DNA of 64,000 bases from Streptomyces sp. NBRC 110028. GTDB taxonomy: Bacteria > Actinomycetota > Actinomycetes > Streptomycetales > Streptomycetaceae. A program made the translations under genes and the position numbers. The notes under the pieces were generated by a model. That model saw only the letters and a list, made by a program, of their open reading frames with translations. It ran no database searches and was not told where the DNA came from. Positions 45,437 through 53,628 of this stretch are shown here, piece after piece (the first letter of the stretch is position 1; every line of letters starts with the position of its first letter). The DNA lies in NCBI RefSeq assembly GCF_001417735.1, contig NZ_BBUZ01000022.1:885978-949977 (forward strand), in the 5' to 3' direction.

Positions 45437-46250
45437 ATGAGCGTCATGGAGGGTGGTTCGCAGTCGCCGATGTCCTGGCGGTATTGCGGAAACCAGATCG
45501 AACTGTCGCGCATGCAGGCCGGGGTGAGCCGCGAGGAGTTGGGCAAAGAGGCCAACTACGAGTACGAGACCGTGAAGTCCATGGAGCAGGGCCGACGCAA
45601 GCCCGCGCTGCGGTTGCTCCAGGTCGCGGACCAGATGTTCGGTCCGCCAGGGCTGCTGCTGGCCGGTCAGGAGTACCTGAAGCCGGATAAGTTCGCGTCG
45701 TACTCGCAGGACTTCATGCGGTACGAGGCCGAGGCGATCGCCGTCTCTTCTTACCAGCCGCTGCTGATCCCGGGGCTGCTTCAGACCAAGGAATACGCGG
45801 ATGTGCTGATCGGCGACCATCTGCCGCCGCTTGACGACGAAAACCATCGAAGCGCGGGTTGCGGCTCGACTGGAACGGCAGTCGTTGCTGGACAAGCAGA
45901 CCAGAGCGTTCAGCTTCGTGATCGGTGAGGCTGCTCTACGCCCTATCGCGGGCGCGGAGGCTCACAAGCGCCAGCTCCAGCGCTTGCTGGAAGTAGGTGA
46001 GCGGCGAAACGTGACCATCCAGGTCCTGACGTTCGAAGGCGCTCACCCTGGGCTCTTTGGGCCGTTCGTTCTGCTGGAGACCCCAGAGCATGAGCATCTC
46101 GTGTACGAGGAGGGCCAGATCACGGGCGTGTTGTCCGCGGACCCGACGAAGATCAGCGTGATTTCGCAGCGCCATGCCGTGATCCTTCGGCAGGCCCTCA
46201 GCCCGGAGGAGTCGGTGCGGTACATCAGAAACCTGTTGGAGGAACTGTGA
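45437..46250 (+). pseudogene. Frameshifted HTH-DUF5753 (WhiJ-type) regulator
   Basis: Two overlapping frames encode one protein. 45437-45928 carries the XRE-type helix-turn-helix (GNQIELSRMQAGVSREELGK, then YETVKSMEQGRRKP) and the start of DUF5753 (YQPLLIPGLLQTKEYADVLI). From about 45838 the rest of DUF5753 (TIEARVAARLERQSLLDKQ, then QVLTFEGAHPGLFGPFVLLE) is in the next frame, ending at 46250. One extra A in AAAA 45840-45843 accounts for it: its removal gives LDDETIEARVAARL. ATG 45437 follows GAGAGAGGG. The end overlaps the DUF397 gene start as GTGA. A sequencing error is possible. Confidence 0.85.
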
Positions 46251-46504
46251 GCGACAAGCTCGTGTGGTTCAAGTCCAGCTACAGCAACAGCGAGGGTGGC
46301 GAATGCGTCGAAGTCGCCCTCTCCTGGCGCAAGTCCAGCTACAGCGACACCCAGGGCGGCGCCTGCGTGGAGGTCGCCACCTGCCCGCAAACCATCCACG
46401 TCCGGGACTCGAAGCACAGGGCCGGGCCGCAACTGGCCCTCGCCCCGGACGCCTGGGCGGAGTTCATAGCCTTCGCCGCCACCACGACCGTCAGCCCGGC
46501 TTAA
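46247..46504 (+). CDS. DUF397-domain protein with duplicated motif
   Basis: An 85-residue protein of the DUF397 family, which accompanies WhiJ-type regulators in Streptomyces development and secondary metabolism. The family motif appears twice: WFKSSYSNSEGGECVEVA (7-24) and WRKSSYSDTQGGACVEVA (27-44), followed by one normal C-terminal half (VRDSKHRAGPQLALAPDAW). The first copy is an extra, tandem-duplicated unit. GTG 46247 overlaps the end of the regulator pseudogene. The last 14 bases overlap the convergent methyltransferase gene. Confidence 0.88.
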   Translation: MSDKLVWFKSSYSNSEGGECVEVALSWRKSSYSDTQGGACVEVATCPQTIHVRDSKHRAGPQLALAPDAWAEFIAFAATTTVSPA

Positions 46505-47333
46505 GCGCCACGCCCCCGTACATCGCGACTTCCTCGTCCCGGACCCCCTCCGTGGCGGCGTCCGGGCGCCAGTGGTGGAGCAGGGTCACGCCGGGGTCGA
46601 TCAGTTCCAGGCCGTCGAAGAACCGCTCGGCCTCGGCCTTGTCCCTGATCCGTAGGGGGATACCGCGCTCGTTGTACTCGCGGCCGACCCCCGCGACCTC
46701 CTCGCGGGCCGTGTCGCCGGTGAAGACGGTGATCGCCAACGCGCTGCCCGGCGCCAGCTCCGCCATCAATCGCCGCACCAGACCCTGCGGATCGGCCTCG
46801 TCCATGACGAAGTGCAGGATGGAGATCAGGGACAGCGCGACCGGCTGCTCCAGGTCGAGGGTCTTGCGCAGGGCGTCCGCGCCGAGGATCGAGTCGAGGT
46901 CGCGGATGTCCGCGTCGATGTACTCGGTGCGTCCCTCGGGGGTGCTCGTCATGAGATGGCGGGCGTGGGTGAGGACGATGGGGTCGTTGTCGACGTACAC
47001 GACCCGAGCGTCGGGGGCGGTCTCCTGCGCGACCTCGTGCAGATTCGGCGGGGTCGGGATGCCGGTGCCGATGTCCAGGAACTGGCGCATGCCGTGCTCC
47101 CGCACCAGGTGACGGACCGACCGGTGCATGAAGTGGCGGGCCTGCTTCATGGACGTCGGCAGACTGGGCCAGGCCCGCGCCGAGGCGTCACCGGCGGCGC
47201 GGTCGGGCGCGTAGTTGGTCTTGCCGCCCATGAGGTAGTCGTAGACGCGGGCGGAGTGCGGCACATCGGTGCGGAGATCGACAGGCGGCTGGGCGAACTC
47301 CGACCTCGACGACATCCATTCAGTTCCTGACAT
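46491..47333 (-). CDS. SAM-dependent methyltransferase (DUF574 / methyltransf_19 family)
   Basis: A 280-residue protein of the large actinobacterial family of S-adenosylmethionine methyltransferases that carry VPHSARVYDYLMGGKTNY at the N terminus. The SAM-binding motif is FLDIGTGIPTPPNLHEVA (about 84-101), then VVYVDNDPIVLTHAR and the acid in DADIRD. Substrates of this expanded family are unknown. ATG 47333; ATG 47315 (six residues shorter) is also possible. It has intact codons inside a region of decayed genes. Confidence 0.9.
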   Translation of the reverse strand: MSGTEWMSSRSEFAQPPVDLRTDVPHSARVYDYLMGGKTNYAPDRAAGDASARAWPSLPTSMKQARHFMHRSVRHLVREHGMRQFLDIGTGIPTPPNLHEVAQETAPDARVVYVDNDPIVLTHARHLMTSTPEGRTEYIDADIRDLDSILGADALRKTLDLEQPVALSLISILHFVMDEADPQGLVRRLMAELAPGSALAITVFTGDTAREEVAGVGREYNERGIPLRIRDKAEAERFFDGLELIDPGVTLLHHWRPDAATEGVRDEEVAMYGGVALKPG

Positions 47334-47445
47334 CTTCCAGCGCCCCGATCGTCAATCTGCGGCAATCAGCTGCCAGTTGCGGTCAGCAGCCATCGTAAGA
47401 GGCACTGAGCTTCGGGCGCCGAGACCTGAGCGCATTTATCTAAGG

Positions 47446-48099
47446 AACGGGTGGGTTGCACAAGCCACCCGGCGGCTGTCGGAGGCCGGTCATCTGCGGC
47501 GCGTCCGCGAGCACCTGATCACGGAGGACGGGGCGCGCTGGGTGACCCGCACGTTCTTCTCCCGGACGGCGCGAGGGGAGGAGTGGTGGGAGGCGTTCGT
47601 ACGCGGCGACGACGTGCCGGAGTCCCGTCCCGCCGCCGTATCCACGGCTGCCGCTCCCACCAGAACCCCCGCGTACGACGCCCTGGCGTCCCTGGGCCGT
47701 ACAGACCCCCGTATGACCCTCTCGGCCGCCGACTGCGCCCGCCTCGAACCCCTCGCCGCGACTTGGCTGGCGCGCGACGCCGACCCCGGCCGCCTCGTCC
47801 AGGCGCTGACGTCCGGGCTGCCTGTGCCGGTGCACAGTCCGGCCGCGCTGGCCCGTACCCGGCTGGAGGCCAAGCTGCCGCCGGAGCCCGTACCTGAGGC
47901 GCGGCCGGAGATCACCATCAGCCGCCTCCTGGAGTGCGTCGACTGCGGCCGTCCCGGCCCGCCCGCCGCCCTCCCCGGCGGCCTCTGCCGCCCCTGCCGA
48001 GGCGAGGCGGCGCCGATGCCGGTGGACGATCCCGTTGGCATCGACGTTCACACCTGGGCCGAGCGGCTGCGAGCCGCCGCCCGCGACGCGAAAGGATGA
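47446..48099 (+). pseudogene. 5'-truncated helix-turn-helix regulator with C-terminal zinc ribbon
   Basis: The frame opens without any start codon in the expected place and encodes the C-terminal 217 residues of a streptomycete DNA-binding protein: NGWVAQATRRLSEAGHLRRV (end of a winged helix), RWVTRTFFSRTARGEEWWEAF, and a zinc ribbon CVDCGRPGPPAALPGGLCRPC. The first helices of the winged-helix domain, normally encoded upstream, are absent; instead there is unrelated intergenic DNA. The nearest in-frame GTG (47542) would cut the conserved region. The 3' end is intact and abuts the next gene. Confidence 0.7.
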
Positions 48100-48103
48100 G
48101 CGG

Positions 48104-48742
48104 ATGACCTTGCAGGACGCTCCGCCCGATGTCGGGGCACCATGGGTGCGAGGAGGCGAATCCATGACCCCTGGCACCACCGACCGGCCGCAGATGAGCA
48201 TCGAAGACTTCGAGCAGCTCGCCCGCACGGCGCCGGAGACCGTCACGCTCGAATTCATCAGTGGAAAGCTAGAGGTCAAGCCCGTGCCGGACGGGGATCA
48301 CGACGACATCATCATGTGGCTCGTCGAGAAGTGCATGCAGCAGCGTCCGGATTTGTGGCTGTACCGGGAGCGGGGGCTGAAGACGGAGAGCTACCGCAAG
48401 GGCCGTGCGCGTCCGGACGGCACGCTGGCGCCCCGCAAGCACTTCGGGGGTCATGGTGAGTGGTCGGACACCGAGGGCATCCTGATGGCCGTCGAGGTCA
48501 CCTCGAACGACGCGGACACGGACCAGCGCGACCGCCTGGACAAGCGTGACGGCTATGCGGCCGCAGGCATCCCGGTGTACCTCCTGATCGACCGGGACGA
48601 CTGCACGGTCACGGTCCACTGCGAACCGGAGGACGGGAAGTACCGGAGCCTGACGACGCGCCCGTACGGTGCGGTGATCAAGATCCCCGACCCGGTCGGC
48701 ATCACCTTGGAGACGGAAGAACTCAAGGACTACGCCTCGTAA
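48104..48742 (+). CDS. Uma2-family (DUF820) putative endonuclease
   Basis: A 212-residue Uma2-type protein. The domain starts at QMSIEDFEQLARTAPETVTL; then FISGKLEVKPVPDGDHDDII, RARPDGTLAP and ILMAVEVTSNDADTDQRD (active-site Glu/Lys region, with KRDGYAAAGIPVYLLID). ATG 48104 has GGATGA upstream; ATG 48164 would give 192 residues and is also possible, since the first 20 residues are not conserved in the family. It follows the regulator remnant by four bases, so both share a transcript. Confidence 0.87.
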   Translation: MTLQDAPPDVGAPWVRGGESMTPGTTDRPQMSIEDFEQLARTAPETVTLEFISGKLEVKPVPDGDHDDIIMWLVEKCMQQRPDLWLYRERGLKTESYRKGRARPDGTLAPRKHFGGHGEWSDTEGILMAVEVTSNDADTDQRDRLDKRDGYAAAGIPVYLLIDRDDCTVTVHCEPEDGKYRSLTTRPYGAVIKIPDPVGITLETEELKDYAS

Positions 48743-49022
48743 GGAGCGAAGATCCGGACGTGGACGTTGTCGATGCCGATCCCCAGGCTGTGAAACGGCT
48801 GCGTTGACAGAAGTTCTTCGACGCGATCGACGGCGGAGAGATCGACCTCACCACCTATGACGCCCGCGCCGGGGCGGCGTCCGGGGGCCGCATGCCTGCT
48901 GCATCAGGGTTCCCGGGGACGGCCGGTCCACGGCATAGGCGGCCCGGTCGTTGGCCGATGCTTTCTGAGCGGCCGGGAAACCCATGCGACCGCTGTCGGC
49001 GGGTGGTGCGAGACTCAGGCCC
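48743..49022. other. Gene remnant and promoter region before the DinB gene
   Basis: From GTG 48760 a frame encodes DVVDADPQAVKRLR, a TGA at 48805-48807, then QKFFDAIDGGEIDLTTYDA. The two parts read like one small acidic protein interrupted by a stop codon. No family is recognised. The rest holds the promoter of the DinB-type gene. Confidence 0.4.
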
Positions 49023-49616
49023 ATGCAGCCCAATGACCCTGAAGACGACCTGCACCGCTACCTCAAGGCAGCCCGCGAAGCCGTCGTCTGGAAGCTGGAC
49101 GGACTGTCCGAGTACGACGTCCGCCGCCCCCTGACACCGACTGGCACCAACCTTCTCGGCCTCGTCAAGCACCTCGCCAGTGTCGAACTCGGGTACTTCG
49201 GCCCGACCTTCGGCCGCCCGCACAACGAATCCCTCCCCTGGCACGAGGAGGACGCCGAGCCCAACTCGGACATGTGGGCCTCCGCCGACGAGTCGCGCGA
49301 GGAAATCCTCGGCCTCTATCACCGTGCCTGGGCGCACGCGGACGCGACGATCGAGGCGCTGCCGCTCGACGCGATGGGCCACGTCGCGTGGTGGGGCGAC
49401 AACGGCGACGTAACGCTTCAGCGGATCATGCTGCATATGACGGCCGAGACGAACCGTCACGCCGGCCACGCCGACATTGTCCGCGAACTGATCGACGGCA
49501 AGGTCGGCATGCGGGAGACCAACAGCAACATGGGTGAGGGCGACGAGGCCTGGTACGAGGAGTACTGGAACAAGCTGGAGGCGTCTGCCAAGGAGGCACA
49601 GGCCAAGACGAGCTGA
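49023..49616 (+). CDS. DinB-superfamily protein (DUF664)
   Basis: A 197-residue four-helix-bundle protein of the DinB/YfiT superfamily. The metal-binding His triad appears as LVKHLASVELGYFG (first His), MLHMTAETNRHAGH (His residues of the third helix). The helix LHRYLKAAREAVVWKLDGLSEYDVRRPLTPTG is typical of DUF664. Members are thiol-dependent transferases or of unknown function. ATG 49023; usual length. Confidence 0.88.
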   Translation: MQPNDPEDDLHRYLKAAREAVVWKLDGLSEYDVRRPLTPTGTNLLGLVKHLASVELGYFGPTFGRPHNESLPWHEEDAEPNSDMWASADESREEILGLYHRAWAHADATIEALPLDAMGHVAWWGDNGDVTLQRIMLHMTAETNRHAGHADIVRELIDGKVGMRETNSNMGEGDEAWYEEYWNKLEASAKEAQAKTS

Positions 49617-49629
49617 ACGGAGTTCGTTC

Positions 49630-49792
49630 GGCGACGCGTGGCAGCAGGCCAACGCGCTCGGCGGCCTCCAGGACGGGGCGGGTGCGCAGGGCGCCGATGC
49701 CCACGATGACGGGGGTTCCGTCGGTGTGACTTCTCGTCGATGGCGTCGTCGGTGCTCGGGGTGAGGGGGAAGGCGCTCAGGCCGGTGAACAT
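49630..49792 (-). pseudogene. Remnant of a DHDPS/N-acetylneuraminate lyase-family gene
   Basis: Reading leftward, ATG 49792 opens MFTGLSAFPLTPSTDDAIDE, the typical start of this aldolase family. After about 66 bases the reading frame changes and encodes DGTPVIVGIGALRTRPVLEA, the strand-helix that in intact members lies some 55 residues further on. An internal deletion that shifted the frame fits both; the C-terminal 200 residues are gone. It starts three bases beyond the stop of the MerR-peroxiredoxin gene on the same strand. Confidence 0.75.
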
Positions 49793-49795
49793 CGA

Positions 49796-50800
49796 CTACT
49801 CCTGCTCCGTCTGAGGGGTGGAGCGCAGCCAGGTCAGCACCTGGTCGGCATGCTCGTTCGGCGGGAAGACCGGGTAGAAGACGTGCTCGATCACGCCGTC
49901 GCGGATGATCAGCGTCAGGCGTTTGTAGAGGGTCAGCCCACTGACCTCGAACGTGGGGAGACGGAGCACCCGGGCCAGGCTGCGCGTCGGGTCGGAGAGC
50001 ATGTCGAACGGCAGGTGGAGGCGTTCGACGACCTCGCGCTGATAATCGGTGTCCTGGCTGGACAGGCCGAAGACGCGGACCGCGCCGGCGTCCAGCAGCT
50101 CCTGGTAGTGGTCGCGGAATCCGCACGCCTCGGGGGTGCAGCCACGGGCCCCGGGGATCGCGTCCCACCCCTCGGGCAGGTCGGTGCCCGGGCGGCCGGT
50201 GAGCGGGTAGACGTAGAGCACCGTACGGCCCGGCACCGGCGCGTCGAGCCGGACTGTCGTGTCCGCGGTGCTGTGCAGTTCCAGGGGCGGCACCGGTGTG
50301 CCGGGCAGATGGGCGGCCGCGCCGTCGTCCTCGGGGACGGGCAGGTCGGCGGGCAGGCTCAGGTAGTCGTTCATCGGGGCCACTCCTTCGTCGGGCGCGT
50401 CGGGCGCGTCGGGCGCGTCGGGCGCTTCGGGCGGGGAGAGGCGGCTGTTGCGGTGGGCGGCCCGCTGAAGGTGCGCGATCAGCGCCGTACGGCGGGCCGT
50501 GAGCCCGGCGATGCGTTGCGACAGCTCGTCGATCGCCTGCCGGTATCCGGCCAGCGACGACGGGCAGTCGTCGGCGTGCTGATGGCCGACCGCCAGGCAG
50601 TCCAGGAACGGCCGGGTGCGCTCCACGGGAAGCCCGAGATCGCTGAGCGTCCGGATCTCCCGTACGAGTCGTACGTCGTGCTCGGCGTAGTCCCGGTAGC
50701 CGTTGGCCAGCCGTATGGGCGTCAGCAGGCCCAGCGACTCGTAGTAGCGCACCGCTTTGGTCGTCACGCCCGCCCGGCGGGCCAGCTCACCGATCCGCAT
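49796..50800 (-). CDS. MerR-family regulator fused to a PrxQ/Bcp-type peroxiredoxin
   Basis: A 334-residue two-domain protein. Residues 1-120 are a MerR regulator (MRIGELARRAGVTTKAVRYYE, then GYRDYAEHDVRLVREIRTL, with Cys68 and Cys79 in CLAVGHQHADDC). A linker of DAP repeats (about 126-137, encoded by 9-bp tandem units near 50395-50425) leads to a thioredoxin-fold peroxiredoxin with Cys221 and Cys226 in GCTPEACGFRD, the peroxidatic/resolving pair of PrxQ. No stop or alternative frame separates them, although MNDYLSLPADLPV at 143 could act as an internal start. ATG 50800 follows GAGGTGAG. Peroxide or thiol sensing is inferred. Confidence 0.85.
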   Translation of the reverse strand: MRIGELARRAGVTTKAVRYYESLGLLTPIRLANGYRDYAEHDVRLVREIRTLSDLGLPVERTRPFLDCLAVGHQHADDCPSSLAGYRQAIDELSQRIAGLTARRTALIAHLQRAAHRNSRLSPPEAPDAPDAPDAPDEGVAPMNDYLSLPADLPVPEDDGAAAHLPGTPVPPLELHSTADTTVRLDAPVPGRTVLYVYPLTGRPGTDLPEGWDAIPGARGCTPEACGFRDHYQELLDAGAVRVFGLSSQDTDYQREVVERLHLPFDMLSDPTRSLARVLRLPTFEVSGLTLYKRLTLIIRDGVIEHVFYPVFPPNEHADQVLTWLRSTPQTEQE

Positions 50801-50819
50801 GTCTCTCACCTCGACGAAC

Positions 50820-50849
50820 GCTAAACCTTGCCCCTGAGGGTAAGGTCAA
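50820..50849 (-). promoter_or_regulatory. MerR-type promoter with operator dyad
   Basis: On the leftward strand TTGACC (50844-50849) and TTTAGC (50820-50825) are 18 bp apart. The long spacer of MerR promoters carries the dyad ACCTTGCCC-CTGA-GGGTAAGGT (50825-50846, one mismatch). It drives the MerR-peroxiredoxin gene, whose start is 20 bases away. The divergent MerR gene shares the region. Confidence 0.65.
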
Positions 50850-50916
50850 GCCGCATCGAGGCCGGTCAGGGGCGCTTGACCCTGACACCGTGTGAGGCCG
50901 TGGACTGAGAGACATC

Positions 50917-51729
50917 ATGTTCACCATCGGAGATTTCGCCCGGCACGGGCGGGTGTCGGTCCGGATGCTGCGCCACTACGACGCGACCGGACTGCTGCAC
51001 CCCGCCCGCGTCGACCCCGCCACCGGCTACCGGTACTACACCGCAGCCCAGCTCGCCCGTCTCAACCGCATCATCGCCCTCAAAGACCTCGGCTTCACCC
51101 TTCAGCAGGTCCGGGAGATCCTGGAGGAGAAGGTCACCACCGAGGAACTGCGGACCATGCTGCGGGTGCGGCGGGCCGATCTGGAGGCCGCGATGACGGC
51201 CGCGGCGGCCCGGCTGGTGCGGGTGGAGGCGAGGCTCCGGTCCATCGAGAGCGAGGGACAGATGTCGTCCAACGAAGTCGCGGTGAAGAGCCTGCCGGGC
51301 GTGCGCGTCGCCGAACTGACCGGCGTGGCGACCGGATTCGACGCCATCGGACCGGTCATCCAGCCGCTGTACGCCGAACTGCTGCCGCGCCTGGCGGCGG
51401 CGGGGATCACGCCGACCGGGCCCGGGGTCGCCTACTACGAGGACGCGCCGGAGGGCGGTGTCCTCATCCACGCCGGGATCGAGGTCGCGGCCCCGGTGGG
51501 GGAGGACGACGGTCTGCGGGTCGTGGACCTGCCGCCGGTCGAGCGGGCGGCGACGATCGTCCACCGGGGTTCGATGGAGACCGTCCTGCCGACCATCCAG
51601 ACCCTGGGCCGCTGGATCGAGGCCAACGGCTACCGGTCGACCGGATACCCCCGGGAGATCTACCTGGAGTGCCCGGAGAACCACGATGAGTGGGTGACGG
51701 AACTCCAGGAGCCGATCACGGCCGGCTGA
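50917..51729 (+). CDS. MerR-family regulator with GyrI-like effector domain
   Basis: A 270-residue BmrR-like regulator. The winged helix is FTIGDFARHGRVSVRMLRHY, then GYRYYTAAQLARLNRIIALK. A coiled-coil dimerisation helix follows (about 75-115). The C-terminal domain from about 125 is GyrI-like (AVKSLPGVRVAELTGVATGF, then EIYLECPENHDEWVTELQ), which usually binds hydrophobic cationic drugs. No drug-efflux gene is next to it. ATG 50917; the ribosome site is weak. Divergent from the MerR-peroxiredoxin gene. Confidence 0.9.
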   Translation: MFTIGDFARHGRVSVRMLRHYDATGLLHPARVDPATGYRYYTAAQLARLNRIIALKDLGFTLQQVREILEEKVTTEELRTMLRVRRADLEAAMTAAAARLVRVEARLRSIESEGQMSSNEVAVKSLPGVRVAELTGVATGFDAIGPVIQPLYAELLPRLAAAGITPTGPGVAYYEDAPEGGVLIHAGIEVAAPVGEDDGLRVVDLPPVERAATIVHRGSMETVLPTIQTLGRWIEANGYRSTGYPREIYLECPENHDEWVTELQEPITAG

Positions 51730-51763
51730 GCGCGGCTTCCTCAGCACTGCCGCGTCGCCCTCA

Positions 51764-51811
51764 GGCCGGGCGGGTCTCGGGCCGGGCGGGTCTCGGGCCG
51801 GGCGGGCGTCA
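51764..51811. repeat. 16-bp tandem repeat, three copies
   Basis: GGCCGGGCGGGTCTCG occurs at 51764-51779 and 51780-51795, with a diverged third copy to 51811. It lies between two convergent genes and reaches the stop of the NlpC/P60 gene. Confidence 0.8.
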
Positions 51812-52864
51812 GGCCGGGCGGGCCGCGCCCGCGAAGGGCATCTGGTCGATCGGGGCCACCCGGACCGGGGCGCCGGGGCGCGGGGCGTGGATCATCAGGC
51901 CGTTGCCGATGTAGAGGCCGACATGGCTGACGCCGGAGTAGAAGAAGACCAGGTCACCGGGGGCGAGTTCGCCGCGCGAGATGCGGCGGCCCGCGTTGAT
52001 CTGGGTGTAGGTGGTACGCGGCAGCGACACCCCGGCGGCGCGCCAGGCGGCCTGGGTCAGCCCCGAGCAGTCGTAGCCGTACGGCCCGGTCGCGCCCCAG
52101 ACGTACGGCTTGCCGATCGCCCCGTACGCGAAGGAGATGGCGCGGGCCGCCCGGCCGCCCGTCCGGGCGGGGGCGTGGTGCCGGGGCGTTGACGTGGCGG
52201 AGGCATGGGCCTCCTGGGTGGCGCGGAGGCGGTCGCGCTGGGCGCGGGTCAGCTTGGCCAGCAGCGCGTCGGCCGCGGCCAGTTTCTCCTGGACCGCGTG
52301 CTTGTGGCGGGACGCGGCCGCCTGCGCGGCGCGCAGCGCGTGGAGACGGTCGGCCGCCTCGCCCCGGACGCGGCGCAGCGACCGCTCCTCGCGGGTGATG
52401 CTCGCGATCGTCACCGCCTGGCGGTCGCCCGCGCGGTCGGCGAGCGAGGCGCGCTGGAGGTACTGGGCGGGGGAGGAGGCGAGGGCCAGCTGAAGGGTGG
52501 GGGCGACGGTGCCGGAGCGGTACTGGGCGGTGGCGAAGGCGCCGAGGGCGTTGCGCGCCGTGTTGAGGCGGGCGGTGCGGCGGGCGGCCTCGTCGCGTAA
52601 CCGGTGGAGCGACCGCCGCGCCCGGTCGGCGGCGGCCCGGGCGCCGTCGTATTTCTCGGTCGCCTCCTCGGCCTCCCGCTGATACGCGTCGACCTTCGCC
52701 TTCACCTGGGCGGATGTCAGGCGGGGCTCGGCGTGGCCGATGCCCGGGAGGGCCGTCGCCGAGGCGACTCCCGCGAGGGCGAGGGTCGCGGCGGTGCGGA
52801 TGGTGGTGCCGGTGAGCGACGAGCGGTGCCACTGCTTCGGCTTCGTAGGGGGCTGCGGCGCCAC
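51809..52864 (-). CDS. Secreted NlpC/P60 (C40) peptidoglycan endopeptidase
   Basis: A 351-residue exported cell-wall hydrolase. Signal peptide (TIRTAATLALAGVASATAL) with cleavage near residue 45. A long coiled coil (about 50-215, rich in Arg/Ala/Glu) should regulate the enzyme. The NlpC/P60 domain carries the catalytic Cys in YDCSGLTQAAW and His in VSHVGLYIGNG, with a third polar residue in MIHAPRPG. It cleaves D-Glu-mDAP/DAP-type bonds in stem peptides by family. GTG 52864 with GGAAGGTG upstream. Paralogous to the gene at 54463-55650 but without a riboswitch. Confidence 0.92.
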   Translation of the reverse strand: MAPQPPTKPKQWHRSSLTGTTIRTAATLALAGVASATALPGIGHAEPRLTSAQVKAKVDAYQREAEEATEKYDGARAAADRARRSLHRLRDEAARRTARLNTARNALGAFATAQYRSGTVAPTLQLALASSPAQYLQRASLADRAGDRQAVTIASITREERSLRRVRGEAADRLHALRAAQAAASRHKHAVQEKLAAADALLAKLTRAQRDRLRATQEAHASATSTPRHHAPARTGGRAARAISFAYGAIGKPYVWGATGPYGYDCSGLTQAAWRAAGVSLPRTTYTQINAGRRISRGELAPGDLVFFYSGVSHVGLYIGNGLMIHAPRPGAPVRVAPIDQMPFAGAARPA

Positions 52865-53098
52865 TGCGGCGATTCACCTTCCGTGCGGGGACAGGACGTC
52901 TTGTGAGGGGAAGCTAGGCCGGGCGGCGGCGCGGCGCGCTGAGATGACCGGAGCTGGATGGATTCGTCCTACCGGTGGCGTCCGCTGATCACAGGGGTGG
53001 CGTGGAGAGGGCGGGATCGGGGCAGCTGTGACCGATGTGCCGATCAGGGCCCACCCGGGTGACTGGCGGTGATATGCGCGGGGCTAGTCTCCGGTGCC

Positions 53099-53452
53099 AT
53101 GGACGTACTCATCAATGTGTTCGTCGGCCTGCACATCGTCGGCATCGCCGCCCTGCTGGGAGGCTTCCTCTCCCAGCTCACGGCGATACGCGGGGGCGGC
53201 GCGCGGATGACGCCGGGCATGCTGCACGGCGCCCTGACCATGCTGGTCACGGGCGCCGCACTGGTCGGGCTGAACCAGGCGGACGATCAGACCGTCAACA
53301 CGGTCAAGATCGGCGTCAAGCTGGCGCTGCTGGTCGTGATCCTGGGGCTGGTGTATGTGAAGCGGGACGAGGAGAAGGTGGAGCCCGCGCTGTTCGGCGC
53401 GGTCGGCGCGCTGACGACGGTGAACATCTTCATCGCCGTCCTCTGGACCTGA
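53099..53452 (+). CDS. Small integral membrane protein
   Basis: A 117-residue protein with four predicted helices (VFVGLHIVGIAALLGGFLSQ, LTMLVTGAALVGLNQ, IGVKLALLVVILGLVYV, VGALTTVNIFIAVLW). The pattern is that of the conserved actinobacterial DUF2269/YphA-like small membrane proteins; the function is unknown. ATG 53099. It stands between the NlpC/P60 and L,D-transpeptidase genes without overlap. Confidence 0.8.
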   Translation: MDVLINVFVGLHIVGIAALLGGFLSQLTAIRGGGARMTPGMLHGALTMLVTGAALVGLNQADDQTVNTVKIGVKLALLVVILGLVYVKRDEEKVEPALFGAVGALTTVNIFIAVLWT

Positions 53453-53628
53453 CCCCGGCACCGGCCCTCCCCCTCTCCCTCCCGCGTCCCCTCCCTTCCC
53501 TCCCGCGTTGCTGCTGGGCCAACCGGGGGCGGGAAGGGGCGGAATGGGGGAAATCGCACCTGTAAGCGCAACCCGACGGGCTCTTCGACTGTCTTACCCG
53601 TCAAGGGCAAGCCCGGAGGGAGCGCGCA

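Noticed and set aside
52865..53040. A second ydaO riboswitch before the NlpC/P60 gene at 51809
   Set aside because: Only GGTGAATCGCC matches; the GACAGCTAACC and GGGGACCCA blocks are missing.
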